Below, one piece after another: positions 52,834-60,941 of a DNA stretch of 64,000 nt. The stretch's first letter is position 1; the number at the start of each line of letters is the position of its first letter. Origin of the DNA: Anaerolineales bacterium UBA6055 (GTDB lineage: Bacteria; Chloroflexota; Anaerolineae; Aggregatilineales; Phototrophicaceae); NCBI GenBank assembly GCA_002428985.1, contig DIYL01000053.1:455507-519506 (forward strand), read 5' to 3'. A program made the position numbers and the translations under genes. Below the pieces are notes generated by a model. The model was given only the letters and a program-made list of their open reading frames with translations, had not been told where the DNA came from and made no database searches.

Positions 52834-52862
52834 TTGACAAATCAGAACAAATTATCTATACT
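52834..52862 (+). promoter_or_regulatory. Strong promoter of the leader/small RNA upstream of alkC-like gene
   Basis: Perfect TTGACA (52834-52839), 17 bp, TATACT (52857-52862). The predicted start is about 52869, more than 250 bp before the next gene. Confidence 0.75.
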
Positions 52863-52868
52863 AATTAC

Positions 52869-53054
52869 ACAGAACAAATTTTCGGAACAGGAAATTCACA
52901 AATAAGATTTAATTTGTTCTCAAATTTGAGTAGAAATTATATTTCCTCAAAGCACCATACAACACATAGGACAACTTACTATTTTGTCCTAACTTAACCC
53001 ATTTAACGCAATCCTCCTTACTTACAAGGGTATGTTTAACATGCCCTTGTTTTC
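52869..53054 (+). ncRNA. Candidate small RNA or transcription-attenuating leader
   Basis: The predicted RNA of about 186 nt begins at a strong promoter and has three hairpins. The first is AGAACAAATT (52871-52880) with AATTTGTTCT (52911-52920), a 10-bp stem with a 30-nt loop. The second is TAGGACAA/TTGTCCTA (52967-52991), an 8-bp stem. The third is an intrinsic terminator at 53025-53054. A 12-bp palindrome CTCAAATTTGAG is at 52919-52930. Between hairpins 2 and 3 lies an unpaired TCCTCCTT (53012-53019), complementary to Shine-Dalgarno sequences. No open frame is evident. It may act alone or control the AlkC-like gene. Confidence 0.55.
53025..53054 (+). terminator. Intrinsic terminator upstream of alkC-like gene
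   Basis: CAAGGGTATG pairs with CATGCCCTTG (10 bp, one G-U) around TTTAA, followed by TTTTCTT. It lies 70 bp before the AlkC-like start and would end transcripts from the promoter at 52834. Confidence 0.8.
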
Positions 53055-53123
53055 TTGTGTGATGGATTTGCATATAAAATAGACGATAGATTGTGCACGG
53101 ATTTAATTGATGAAGAGGTATGT

Positions 53124-54245
53124 ATGACAGAATTCCCAGCGTTAAAAGATCAAATTGATATGGAACTTGTAGGTCAAATGGCAGGTCGCATCACAAAAAT
53201 CTATCCTGATTTTGCCCATGATGATTTCAATAAAGCAGTTGATGCTGGTTTACACGATCTCGAACTTAAGCCACGCTTCGGGCTCATCGCGGACAAGCTT
53301 CATTTATTCTTGCCGGATGATTATCCACAAGCCGTACAAATTTTGGTAGATATACTTGATGACACCCAACATGATTTTGAACATATTGAGGATGTTGGCT
53401 TTCGATTATTATCCATTCCAACATTTGTAGAACAGTACGGCGTCGATCATTTTGACGCATCTATCAATGCAATGTATATCATCACCCGTTATACATCATG
53501 TGAATTTGCGATTCGTCCATTTATCATGCAGTATCCAGAGCAAGCAATGGAAGTCTTGCATCAGTGGGTACTTGACGATAACGAGCATGTACGTCGTCTA
53601 GCTAGTGAAGGCACTCGACCCCGTTTACCATGGGCACCTCAATTACCAGAATTTATCAAAGATCCATCACCGACAATCAACCTACTCCAACCTCTAAAGG
53701 ATGATCCTTCGTTATATGTTCGGCGATCAGTTGCAAATCACCTAAACGACATCACCAAAGACCATCCCGAACGCGTATTAGATACACTCGAAGCTTGGCA
53801 AGATCATGCATCTGAAGGCACACTTTGGCTCATTAATCATGCACTGCGGACACTAGTCAAAAAAGGCGATAAGCGAGCGTTGAGTTTATTGGGATATGGA
53901 TCGGCAGATGTTGAGTTGCAAGATTTTACTGTCTCGCCACAACAACTTCAATTTGGGGATAGCCTTAATATTCAATTTTCGCTCAAAAGCAATTCAGATC
54001 GATCCCAAAACTTGATGATTGATTACATCATGCACTTTGTCAAAGCCAATGGCAAAACTGCCCCTAAAGTCTTCAAACTCAAAAAAACACAATTAGATGC
54101 TGCCACAACATTACATATTGAAAAGTCCCACAGTATCCGCCCCATCTCGACTCGCAAATATTATGCAGGCACAAATCGTGTTGAGATACAAGTAAATGGC
54201 ACAGTAATCGGGGAAACGACGTTTGATTTAATTATGCCAGAATAA
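53124..54245 (+). CDS. AlkC-like DNA alkylation repair protein (HEAT-repeat)
   Basis: This protein of about 373 residues starts at ATG 53124 behind GAAGAGG. It is mostly HEAT-like helical repeats: residues about 20-290 include WVLDDNEHVRRLASEGTRPR, with the RLASEGTRPRLPW motif (about 176-188) typical of AlkC, and SLYVRRSVANHLNDITKDHP. The last 90 residues are a beta-rich Ig-like domain, as described for some AlkC proteins. Family members excise alkylated bases such as 3-methyladenine. The upstream structured leader suggests regulated expression. It may have its own weak promoter (TATAAA at about 53073) after the leader terminator. Confidence 0.85.
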   Translation: MTEFPALKDQIDMELVGQMAGRITKIYPDFAHDDFNKAVDAGLHDLELKPRFGLIADKLHLFLPDDYPQAVQILVDILDDTQHDFEHIEDVGFRLLSIPTFVEQYGVDHFDASINAMYIITRYTSCEFAIRPFIMQYPEQAMEVLHQWVLDDNEHVRRLASEGTRPRLPWAPQLPEFIKDPSPTINLLQPLKDDPSLYVRRSVANHLNDITKDHPERVLDTLEAWQDHASEGTLWLINHALRTLVKKGDKRALSLLGYGSADVELQDFTVSPQQLQFGDSLNIQFSLKSNSDRSQNLMIDYIMHFVKANGKTAPKVFKLKKTQLDAATTLHIEKSHSIRPISTRKYYAGTNRVEIQVNGTVIGETTFDLIMPE

Positions 54246-54349
54246 TGGTGAATAACTTCGCAACTAATACATGACACCTATCACTGTCTGTATATATGTG
54301 GAGATATTATTATTAAGGCATAAAATGAAGACGAAGAAAGGACAACCGG

Positions 54350-54772
54350 ATGGCGAAAATTTTAAGTTATTACAAAGGTGAAGGTCTTGTCGAAGCCCAG
54401 ATTGGAAAACACCGCCTAATGGTTGATAAACCACGATTTTCAGGAGGCCATGACCGTGGTCCAACACCCATTGAGCTATTCATCTCGTCATTAGGAACCT
54501 GTGTAGCAATGGTCATCAGCACGTACTGCGAAGAACACGGTATTGATGCAACGGATTTACAAGTGGAAATTCAATATGAAACCGATGCCGATCAGACTAA
54601 TATGACCTGCATGACAGTCGATATTGAAATTCCAAATGGTGAAATTGAAAACCGTGAAAAAGCAATTGAACGAGTCGCTAAACACTGCTCTGTTCATAAG
54701 ACAATTCAAAACCTCAGCAATATTGAATTTTCGATTATGGGTAAAAAGGAAATCATCAGCAACGTCTGGTAA
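54350..54772 (+). CDS. OsmC/Ohr-family protein
   Basis: The 140-residue protein has the OsmC fold with the two catalytic-type cysteines: the first in SLGTCVAMVISTYCEEHG (about residues 51 and 60) and the resolving one in VAKHCSVHKTIQNL (about residue 113). The GPTPIELF segment before the first Cys is typical. These proteins reduce organic or fatty-acid hydroperoxides with thiol help. AAAGGA precedes the ATG. A clear terminator follows, so it is transcribed alone. Confidence 0.88.
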   Translation: MAKILSYYKGEGLVEAQIGKHRLMVDKPRFSGGHDRGPTPIELFISSLGTCVAMVISTYCEEHGIDATDLQVEIQYETDADQTNMTCMTVDIEIPNGEIENREKAIERVAKHCSVHKTIQNLSNIEFSIMGKKEIISNVW

Positions 54773-54808
54773 TCGGTTACTCAAATTCAGTAGTACTATC
54801 TCCTTATC

Positions 54809-54833
54809 GAGCAGGTTTTTCGCCTGCTCTTTT
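54809..54833 (+). terminator. Intrinsic terminator after the OsmC gene
   Basis: GAGCAGG/CCTGCTC (7 bp, perfect) followed by TTTT. Confidence 0.85.
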
Positions 54834-54834
54834 A

Positions 54835-54890
54835 CGTTAGTTAAACCTAACATTTCCTGCTTGACACGTTAGCCATACCTAACGTATAAT
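54835..54890 (+). promoter_or_regulatory. Promoter with two ArsR-type operators
   Basis: Operator 1 is CGTTAG-N6-CTAACA (54835-54852) and operator 2 is CGTTAG-N6-CTAACG (54867-54884), with 32-bp centre spacing. Operator 2 exactly fills the 18-bp spacer between TTGACA (54861-54866) and TATAAT (54885-54890). Binding of the downstream ArsR regulator would block RNA polymerase. The predicted start is near 54897, 46 bp before the regulator gene. Confidence 0.8.
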
Positions 54891-54942
54891 CAAATCGTCG
54901 ACATAGAACAAATATTTGGTAGCTATCAAAAAGGGGAAGGAT

Positions 54943-55302
54943 ATGCCTTCCAGAAGCATTCATAAGTCCGAAAATGATGTATTTGTTGCCATTGCACATC
55001 CAGTCCGTAGACAAATACTGGAGTCGTTGGCACAAGGGAGTATGACCACTAACGAAATCGCCCAACCATTTGATGTATCGCGTTCAGCCATCTCACAACA
55101 TCTGGCTGTACTCGTCGATACAGGGCTTGTCAGTCGTGAAAAACAAGGGCGCACACAAGTTTATCAAGTACAACCCGATAACCTCAATGAAATCTATCAA
55201 TGGATTCAGCAATTTGAGGGCATGTGGAACGCCAGCTTAGACCGCCTCGGCGACCTACTTGATGACATGGCAAATGGTATGGATAGCGCTGATGAAGCGT
55301 AA
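54943..55302 (+). CDS. ArsR-family transcriptional regulator
   Basis: This 119-residue winged-helix repressor starts at ATG 54943 behind AAGGGGAAGG. The recognition region is IAHPVRRQILESLAQG, then TTNEIAQPFDVSRSAISQHLAVL (helix-turn-helix, about 33-55), then wing VSREKQGRTQVYQV. No metal-binding Cys pair is present (no Cys at all), so it does not sense arsenic or metal by the classical route. This resembles the ArsR regulators that pair with SRPBCC genes. It probably represses its own operon through the two CGTTAG operators. The SRPBCC gene overlaps its end by 11 bp. Confidence 0.9.
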   Translation: MPSRSIHKSENDVFVAIAHPVRRQILESLAQGSMTTNEIAQPFDVSRSAISQHLAVLVDTGLVSREKQGRTQVYQVQPDNLNEIYQWIQQFEGMWNASLDRLGDLLDDMANGMDSADEA

Positions 55303-55732
55303 CATTCAGCTCAAACGTTTTTATCCACATCCCCCTGCACTAGTCTGGAAAGCGATTACTACAGCCAGTCTCATGAAGCGCTGGATGCAAATGGATAATA
55401 ACTTCAAACCGGAAGTTGGGCATGAGTTTGAGTTACACGACATCAGTGGTAATTGGGACGGGACGTTATATTGCAAAGTCATCCTCGTAGATGAGCCATC
55501 ACAGTTAGCGTATGAGTTCAAAGGCGGAGTGATGAAAAATAAAACAGTTGTCACCATTACCCTAATACCAGAGAACAATGGCACTCACCTCAAACTTGAA
55601 CACACTGGATGGACAGGTTTGATAGACATTGCCCTGAGCGCAATCATCGGGCTGGGTTGGCGACGCATGTTCGGTCTACTCTCGACTCTATTGCAAGATA
55701 CAACCATAGATCAACAGGAGATAGCACCATGA
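55292..55732 (+). CDS. SRPBCC (AHSA1-like) protein
   Basis: The 146-residue protein starts at ATG 55292 inside the end of the arsR gene (11-bp overlap). It shows the AHSA1 pattern: IQLKRFYPHPPALVWKAIT at the N-terminus, LMKRWMQMDNN, and the strand series with LAYEFKGG and THLKLEHTGW. It is fused neither to a regulator nor to an enzyme domain. Such proteins bind small ligands and often sit beside ArsR regulators; a signal-related role is inferred from that. Confidence 0.87.
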   Translation: MKRNIQLKRFYPHPPALVWKAITTASLMKRWMQMDNNFKPEVGHEFELHDISGNWDGTLYCKVILVDEPSQLAYEFKGGVMKNKTVVTITLIPENNGTHLKLEHTGWTGLIDIALSAIIGLGWRRMFGLLSTLLQDTTIDQQEIAP

Positions 55733-56091
55733 TTAACAATATTCAAGTCACCACAGTATTTGTAACCGACCAAGACAAAGCAATTGAGTTTTATCGTGAC
55801 ACCCTCGGCATGGAAGTCCGCATCGACACAATGATGGGTGAAAACTTCCGCTGGGTGGAAGTCGTGCCAACAGGCGCAACCACCAGCATTTCACTTTCAT
55901 TACCATTCCCAGGTGCATCTGCTGGCAACCCAACAGGTATGATCTTTGATACAGCAGATGTCATGAAATTCTACGAAGAGAAAAAAGACACAGTAAACTT
56001 CACCAAAGTACCCGAAGCCCAACCTTGGGGCGGTGTGATGGGTGAATTCAGTGATCCTGACGGCAATACATTCAGCATTGCCCAACGCTAA
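55729..56091 (+). CDS. VOC (glyoxalase/bleomycin-resistance-like) protein
   Basis: This 120-residue protein starts at ATG 55729, which overlaps the preceding TGA (ATGA) and has AGGAG at 8 nt. It has two beta-alpha-beta-beta-beta units: QVTTVFVTDQDKAIEFYRDTLG with GMEVR..., and a second with TGMIFDTADVMKFYEEK. MGEFSDPDGNTFSIAQ closes the fold with the usual Glu/Asp region. It could be a ligand-binding or metal-dependent isomerase-like enzyme. Third gene of the ArsR operon, followed by a terminator. Confidence 0.87.
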   Translation: MINNIQVTTVFVTDQDKAIEFYRDTLGMEVRIDTMMGENFRWVEVVPTGATTSISLSLPFPGASAGNPTGMIFDTADVMKFYEEKKDTVNFTKVPEAQPWGGVMGEFSDPDGNTFSIAQR

Positions 56092-56107
56092 GCCGATATA
56101 AAACACA

Positions 56108-56135
56108 ATGTGGGTATTTCATATACCCACATTTA
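56108..56135 (+). terminator. Intrinsic terminator of the ArsR operon
   Basis: ATGTGGGTAT/ATACCCACAT (10-bp perfect stem, loop TTCAT) then TTAT. Located 17 bp after the VOC gene. Confidence 0.7.
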
Positions 56136-56228
56136 TGCAGTCCCCTCATTTGACAAACACCCCACCAACGGTAAAATCTAGAGAAATTAATATGTATTCT
56201 TTATTTTTTACACCAGAGGTAATCAATT

Positions 56229-57038
56229 ATGAAACCAATCGCATTTATGACCGCAAATTACGTCGCACGTCAAATCAACTATCAGATGACAGAGGGTTGG
56301 GGACAAGGCGACAAAGCCTCGAATAACTATTTTCAACCAATAGATACATTCGCTGAACGTTTCGATGAGTATATGGCAAATGTTGTCGCTATGGGGTTTT
56401 CTGCGGTCGATATATGGACAGGCGTATTGAATCCCCAATGGGCAACCCAAGCACACATCGATGCGGCTAACAAAAGTCTTGAACAGCACAAGTTAACAGT
56501 CACAAGCATTGCTGGTGGATTTGGGGCAACGCGCGAAGAAGTCGAAAATTCTTGTAAGTTAGCTGTTGCCTTAGACACCACAATCTTAGGTGGAAATTCC
56601 GCGCTGTTATATAGTGACCGTGCGTCTCTTATTGATATTCTCGAAACATATAACGTCAAACTGGGAATCGAAAATCATCCCGAAAAAACACCTGAGGAAG
56701 TCCTCGAAAAAATTGGCGATGGTGGTAAAGGGTACATTGGTACAGCAGTTGATACCGGATGGTATGGGACACAAGGGTATAATGCTGCCGACGCAATCGC
56801 AAAGTTAGATGGGTACCTTCTGCATATTCACCTTAAAGATGTACTTGCTGCCGGAGCACATGAAACCTGTGAATTTGGTAAAGGCGTTGTGCCATTAGAA
56901 GATTGTGTCAACATCCTACAACGCATCGGATATGATGGTCCAATGTGTGTCGAGCATGAACCGGATATGTATGATCCAACTGAAGAATCTGTTGCGAGCT
57001 TCAAAACGTTACAAGCTTGGCTAGAAAATGAGAGCTAA
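56229..57038 (+). CDS. Sugar phosphate isomerase/epimerase-like TIM-barrel protein
   Basis: This 269-residue protein has AGAGG before the ATG and the xylose isomerase-like (AP endonuclease 2) barrel pattern. Seen are MANVVAMGFSAVDIWTG (about 49-65), VTSIAGGFGA (about 92), LGIENHPEKTPEEV with the metal Glu (about 148), GTAVDTGWYG with the Asp (about 177), HIHLKDVLAAGAHETC with the His (about 198), and CVEHEPDMYDP with the final Glu (about 239). Metal ligands for a divalent-metal sugar isomerase or hydratase are therefore present. The substrate is not evident. It is a single gene. Confidence 0.87.
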   Translation: MKPIAFMTANYVARQINYQMTEGWGQGDKASNNYFQPIDTFAERFDEYMANVVAMGFSAVDIWTGVLNPQWATQAHIDAANKSLEQHKLTVTSIAGGFGATREEVENSCKLAVALDTTILGGNSALLYSDRASLIDILETYNVKLGIENHPEKTPEEVLEKIGDGGKGYIGTAVDTGWYGTQGYNAADAIAKLDGYLLHIHLKDVLAAGAHETCEFGKGVVPLEDCVNILQRIGYDGPMCVEHEPDMYDPTEESVASFKTLQAWLENES

Positions 57039-57056
57039 CATACACAAGTAGATATA

Positions 57057-57090
57057 GAAAAAAATGGGGCGAAAATAATATTCACCCCAT
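57057..57090 (-). terminator. Intrinsic terminator after bioY
   Basis: The minus-strand RNA forms ATGGGG...CCCCAT with inner AAUA/AUU pairing possible, followed by UUUUUU. It lies 19 bp after the bioY stop. Confidence 0.75.
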
Positions 57091-57108
57091 CAACTATTGT
57101 CTCTATTT

Positions 57109-57672
57109 TTATTTTCCGAATTGACGCATCAATGCAATCCGTGCACCTTCGGTCATTGTTGCCGCAATTAGCGCTTTCAGGATGTCTAGACCAAGGAATG
57201 GATACGCGCCCCACATCCAAGCATCTTGCCAGCTAGCACCAAGTGTCATTTTGAGTATAGGGACGCCAAAGGCATAAATAACGAATACACCTAAAATACC
57301 TGCAATCCAGCGTTGCCATGTACGGTCTGAGCTATGTTCAACCAACCAACCGGTGACAAATGCCGCAGGGATAAAACCGATGAGATAACCCGCTGTGGCA
57401 CCACTCAACGCTGCTGACCCTGCACCACCTGCTGCGACAGGCAAATTCAATGCGATCAAACCCAGATATGCAAAAATACTCAATGCACCGTCACGCGCAC
57501 CCAACACCATACCTGCTAGCAAGACAATCAATACTTGCAATGTAAATGGTACCGGACCGCCAAACCAAATTTCGACTTGTGCGCCAAGTGCAGTTAGTAT
57601 CGTAAAGAACACAATACCTGCAATACGAATCGACAATGACCAATCTTTTGTGATTGAGAGTGTTCTAAGCAT
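57109..57672 (-). CDS. bioY: Biotin transporter substrate-binding subunit BioY
   Basis: This protein of about 187 residues has about six membrane helices and the BioY pattern: GAQVEIWFGGPVPFTLQVLI (about residues 32-51, described with position), VLLAGMVLGARDGALSIFAY, and the G-rich helix LPVAAGGAGSAALSGATAGYLIG. GVPILKMTLGASW follows near residue 140. It binds biotin for uptake as an ECF-type S component. No ATPase or EcfT genes are adjacent, so it probably uses a shared energy module or works alone. It has GGAAG before the ATG and its own terminator. Confidence 0.92.
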   Translation of the reverse strand: MLRTLSITKDWSLSIRIAGIVFFTILTALGAQVEIWFGGPVPFTLQVLIVLLAGMVLGARDGALSIFAYLGLIALNLPVAAGGAGSAALSGATAGYLIGFIPAAFVTGWLVEHSSDRTWQRWIAGILGVFVIYAFGVPILKMTLGASWQDAWMWGAYPFLGLDILKALIAATMTEGARIALMRQFGK

Positions 57673-57769
57673 GTTGCTTCCTTCCACATGATTATATATA
57701 TTATGGTCTCATATAATATGAACCAGTATAGCCAATAACCCAAAATTACTGCGGAAGTTGCTTAAAGTC

Positions 57770-58060
57770 TTAGGTACGATTTCCCGGTGTCGGTTCGACA
57801 ATAATGTTCACAAACTCAAATTTCTGTTTGTTTTTAGCCTGAGTGTTTTCTGCTTTATTGACCTCTACTAGCGTCACAATTGTGCCCAGACCTTCTAAGA
57901 TGTATTTGGTGTGCCACTCACCTGACATCTGAACATTACGATAATATGCCAAACGACCTTTGGGATCCATCCGTGCCAAACGATATTTTGCACGGTTGAA
58001 CTTCATATCTTTCAACTCATCTAACAACTTGTCCCGCTCTTGCTCATTTAAATATGCCAT
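57770..58060 (-). CDS. Conserved hypothetical protein, about 96 residues
   Basis: ATG 58060 follows GGGGA. The protein opens with a helical, charged stretch (LNEQERDKLLDELKDMKF), then RMDPKGRLAYYRNVQMSGEW and a beta-rich half with TIVTLVEVNKAENT and EFVNIIVEPTPGN. No Cys or membrane helix. It resembles small conserved proteins seen in Chloroflexota, but I can name no function. It is divergent from xseA, with 103 bp between the starts. Confidence 0.7.
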   Translation of the reverse strand: MAYLNEQERDKLLDELKDMKFNRAKYRLARMDPKGRLAYYRNVQMSGEWHTKYILEGLGTIVTLVEVNKAENTQAKNKQKFEFVNIIVEPTPGNRT

Positions 58061-58163
58061 TGTTAATCCCCAATAGAATATCAATCTAAAATCTGACATA
58101 ATTGTATATCCCTAATGCACAAGTCACAACGGGATTTGTCATGAATAATATCTGAGAATCATC

Positions 58164-59354
58164 ATGCAAACTTACTCAGTAGGTGATTTAACCACCTATA
58201 TTCACAATTTATTTGATGCTGACGACATATTAAGTAGTGTTTGGGTACAAGGTGAAGTATCCAATTTGACCAAAGCTCGATCGGGACATTGGTATTTTTC
58301 GATAAAAGATGCTCAATCACAACTCAAATGTGTCATGTTTCGCAGTGCAACCCAATATGTCAATGTGGACGTCAAAGCCGGAGACGAAATTTTAGTCCAC
58401 GGTCGCGTGAGCGTATATGATGCGCGAGGCGAATATCAACTGTATGCCGATCAAATCGAACCGATTGGTGGTGTTGGCGATTTATATCGTCAATTCGAAG
58501 AACTCAAAGCCAAGCTAGAATCTGAAGGACTATTTGCACCAGAGCGCAAGCGTCCCATTCCAGCATTTCCCAAGAAAATCGGTATTGTCACATCACCAAC
58601 AGCAGCAGCTTATCAAGATATGCAGAATGTCTTGCGTCGACGTTTCCCAATGGTCGAAGTAATCCTCAGTCCCTCATTAGTACAAGGCAAGTCCGCCCCA
58701 CCAGAAATTGTTCAAGCGATACAACGACTGAACGAATTCACTGATGTCGATGTGATCATTGTCGCACGGGGTGGTGGCTCGATTGAGGATTTATGGTGTT
58801 TCAACGATGAAGATGTTGCACGGGCAATTGTTGTCAGTGAGATTCCTGTAATTAGTGGGGTCGGGCACGAGATTGACTTTACTATTGCCGATTTCGTCGC
58901 CGATTTACGCGCGCCGACACCATCATCAGCGGCCGAACTCGCCACACCAAATCAAGATGACCTACTCATTGACCTTGATCGCCTGACAATGGACTTAAAC
59001 ACTTTATTTTCGGGTACAGTGGGCGATAAGAAAAATCAACTCGGACAAATACAGCAACGTTTACGATATGCTACGCCTCTAAATACAGTCAATACAGCTC
59101 AGACAAAAGTCAACGATTTACAAATCCGCTTACAGCGTGCATCCCAACAGCATCTCATCCGCTTGAATGAACGGCTTTCAGCAAAAACAGATGCGCTCGA
59201 ATCGGCTAACCCAACAGCAATTCTCAAGCGCGGATATGCAATCGTAACTGATGACAACGGCAACATCGTCCGATCTGCTGACCAAGTCAAATCAGATGAT
59301 ACCCTCCACATACAATTACACGATTCAACGATTACAGCAAAGGTAGACAACTAA
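58164..59354 (+). CDS. xseA: Exodeoxyribonuclease VII large subunit
   Basis: This 396-residue protein is the catalytic subunit of exonuclease VII, which degrades single-stranded DNA. It has an N-terminal OB domain (VWVQGEVSNLTKARSGHWYF, about residues 25-44, then LKCVMFR), the catalytic core with GIVTSPTAAAYQDM (about 140-153) and VDVIIVARGGGSIEDLW (about 190-207), and GVGHEIDFTIADFVADLRA PTPSSAAELA (by position about 230-255). Coiled coils lie near the C-terminus. Slightly short, as is common. It shares one base with xseB, so the pair is coupled. Confidence 0.95.
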   Translation: MQTYSVGDLTTYIHNLFDADDILSSVWVQGEVSNLTKARSGHWYFSIKDAQSQLKCVMFRSATQYVNVDVKAGDEILVHGRVSVYDARGEYQLYADQIEPIGGVGDLYRQFEELKAKLESEGLFAPERKRPIPAFPKKIGIVTSPTAAAYQDMQNVLRRRFPMVEVILSPSLVQGKSAPPEIVQAIQRLNEFTDVDVIIVARGGGSIEDLWCFNDEDVARAIVVSEIPVISGVGHEIDFTIADFVADLRAPTPSSAAELATPNQDDLLIDLDRLTMDLNTLFSGTVGDKKNQLGQIQQRLRYATPLNTVNTAQTKVNDLQIRLQRASQQHLIRLNERLSAKTDALESANPTAILKRGYAIVTDDNGNIVRSADQVKSDDTLHIQLHDSTITAKVDN

Positions 59355-59557
59355 TGGACATTGACAACCTCAGGTATGAAGAAGCTTATGAACAGCTTGA
59401 AACAGTCATTGCACAACTCGAATCAGGCGAACTATCACTCGACGCATCCGTCAAGTTATATGAAGATGGGCAAAAATTGTCAGCACACTGTCAAAAATTA
59501 CTGGAAAACGCCGAGCTAAAAATTAAACAAGTCGATGATGCCGGAGAAATCCGCTAG
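59354..59557 (+). CDS. xseB: Exodeoxyribonuclease VII small subunit
   Basis: This 67-residue protein has the XseB core YEEAYEQLETVIAQLESGEL (residues 8-27), LDASVKLYEDGQKLSAHCQ and KLLENAELKIKQV, a two-helix hairpin. It forms the coiled-coil small subunit that organises the XseA catalytic subunits. The start codon overlaps the xseA stop (TAATG). Confidence 0.93.
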   Translation: MDIDNLRYEEAYEQLETVIAQLESGELSLDASVKLYEDGQKLSAHCQKLLENAELKIKQVDDAGEIR

Positions 59558-59571
59558 TGTTAGATCAAACA

Positions 59572-59640
59572 TTATCCCAACTTATCCCAAATTTGGGATA
59601 TAATTGGGATAAAACCTGTAATTTTGGAAAAAATATCCCA
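59572..59640. repeat. Cluster of five ATCCCA motifs with nested palindromes
   Basis: The spacer before the methyltransferase gene holds TTATCCCAA (59572-59580), a perfect 18-bp palindrome TATCCCAAATTTGGGATA (59583-59600), TTGGGATAA (59604-59612), and ATATCCCA (59633-59640). The first and third form a second, outer inverted repeat around the palindrome. A TATAAT at 59599-59604 lies within the cluster, so a protein bound here would cover a promoter -10 box. This strongly suggests an operator for an unknown dimeric or tetrameric regulator. Confidence 0.65.
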
Positions 59641-59689
59641 CATTTCATGCTTAAACACCATTTTCACCGATTAGTATTCAACGCCACCC

Positions 59690-60913
59690 ATGATTGATTT
59701 TTCACATCTCCCAACACCAACCAACAAAAATATTGCGATCAAACTCAAACCCGCTGCCGAACGTGCTGTCAAGCAGGGGCATCCGTGGATATTTGAGGAT
59801 GCGATCACCAAACAAAGTCATGATGGTGTTGCCGGTGATTTGGTCGTCATCTACGATAAACGCAAAAATAAATTCCTTGCTGTCGGGTTATATGATCCAA
59901 ATTCACCCATTCGTGTCAAAATTTTGCAGGCCAATCAACCTGCTCAAATCAACCAAGCATGGTTTACTGAAAAACTACTCAAGGCACAAAGTATCCGTCA
60001 GCCATTGATTGATAAAGGGATTAAAGGGTATCGGCTCGTTTATGGCGAAAGCGACCATTTCCCCGGACTTATCCTAGATCGCTACAATGAAACCCTTGTC
60101 ATGAAAATTTACTCAGCAATGTGGGTACCGCATCTGCAAACCGTCTTATCGGCACTGCAAGATACAATCCACTTCGAACGCCTTGTTCTACGTTTGAGTC
60201 GGGGGATTGATACCGACAAATTTGGATTATTTGATGGACAGGTATTGATCGGTGAGGCTGTTACAGAGCCGATACAATTTATTGAAAATGGCATCACTCT
60301 TTCGGCGGATGTCATCCATGGGCACAAAACCGGATTCTTCTTCGATCAGCGGGATAATCGTCAACGGGTACGCGAACTATCAAACGATCGAACAGTACTC
60401 GATGTATTCTCATATGTCGGGGCATTTTCAGTGTATGCGCTAGTCGGTGGTGCAAAACACGTCACAGCCCTAGACATCAGTCAGCCTGCGATGGATGCAC
60501 TTGCGGATAATGTAGCACTCAATAATCTGAGCCCAGACACTATCACGCCAATGGTCGCGGATGCATTTGATGGTATGGCATATCTCGCTAAACAGAAACA
60601 GCAGTTTGACCTTGTGATTGTGGATCCGCCCTCCTTTGCCAAAAGCCAAGCCGAAGTTGACCGCGCTCTGACATCGTACAAACGCCTCGTGCAATTGGCG
60701 TTACCCCTTGTTGCACCAGACGGCATTTTGTTGATGGCATCATGCTCAAGCCGTGTGAAACCCGATACATTTTTTAACCTGATTATAAATACAGCCAATC
60801 AATCCGGTTATGGGCTCGATATTATCGAAACCACGTCACACGCATTAGATCATCCAATTGGCTTCCCCGAAGCTGAGTATCTCAAAGCGATGTTTGTGTA
60901 TATAAAAAAATAA
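59690..60913 (+). CDS. RlmI/RsmI-like class I rRNA (cytosine-C5) methyltransferase with PUA domain
   Basis: The 407-residue protein has an N-terminal PUA-like domain (AAERAVKQGHPWIFEDAI, about residues 23-40) and an RlmI-type linker domain with YRLVYGESDHFPGLILDRY (about 108-126). The Rossmann methyltransferase fold follows with GHKTGFFFDQRDNR (about 215), VLDVFSYVGAFSVYALVGGA (AdoMet motif I, about 235-254) and IVDPPSFAKSQAEV (motif IV, about 308). It should methylate a cytosine in rRNA. It is preceded by the ATCCCA operator-like cluster, 50 bp upstream of the start. Confidence 0.9.
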   Translation: MIDFSHLPTPTNKNIAIKLKPAAERAVKQGHPWIFEDAITKQSHDGVAGDLVVIYDKRKNKFLAVGLYDPNSPIRVKILQANQPAQINQAWFTEKLLKAQSIRQPLIDKGIKGYRLVYGESDHFPGLILDRYNETLVMKIYSAMWVPHLQTVLSALQDTIHFERLVLRLSRGIDTDKFGLFDGQVLIGEAVTEPIQFIENGITLSADVIHGHKTGFFFDQRDNRQRVRELSNDRTVLDVFSYVGAFSVYALVGGAKHVTALDISQPAMDALADNVALNNLSPDTITPMVADAFDGMAYLAKQKQQFDLVIVDPPSFAKSQAEVDRALTSYKRLVQLALPLVAPDGILLMASCSSRVKPDTFFNLIINTANQSGYGLDIIETTSHALDHPIGFPEAEYLKAMFVYIKK

Positions 60914-60941
60914 GCACGAAACATTGAAGGGTATAAGAATA

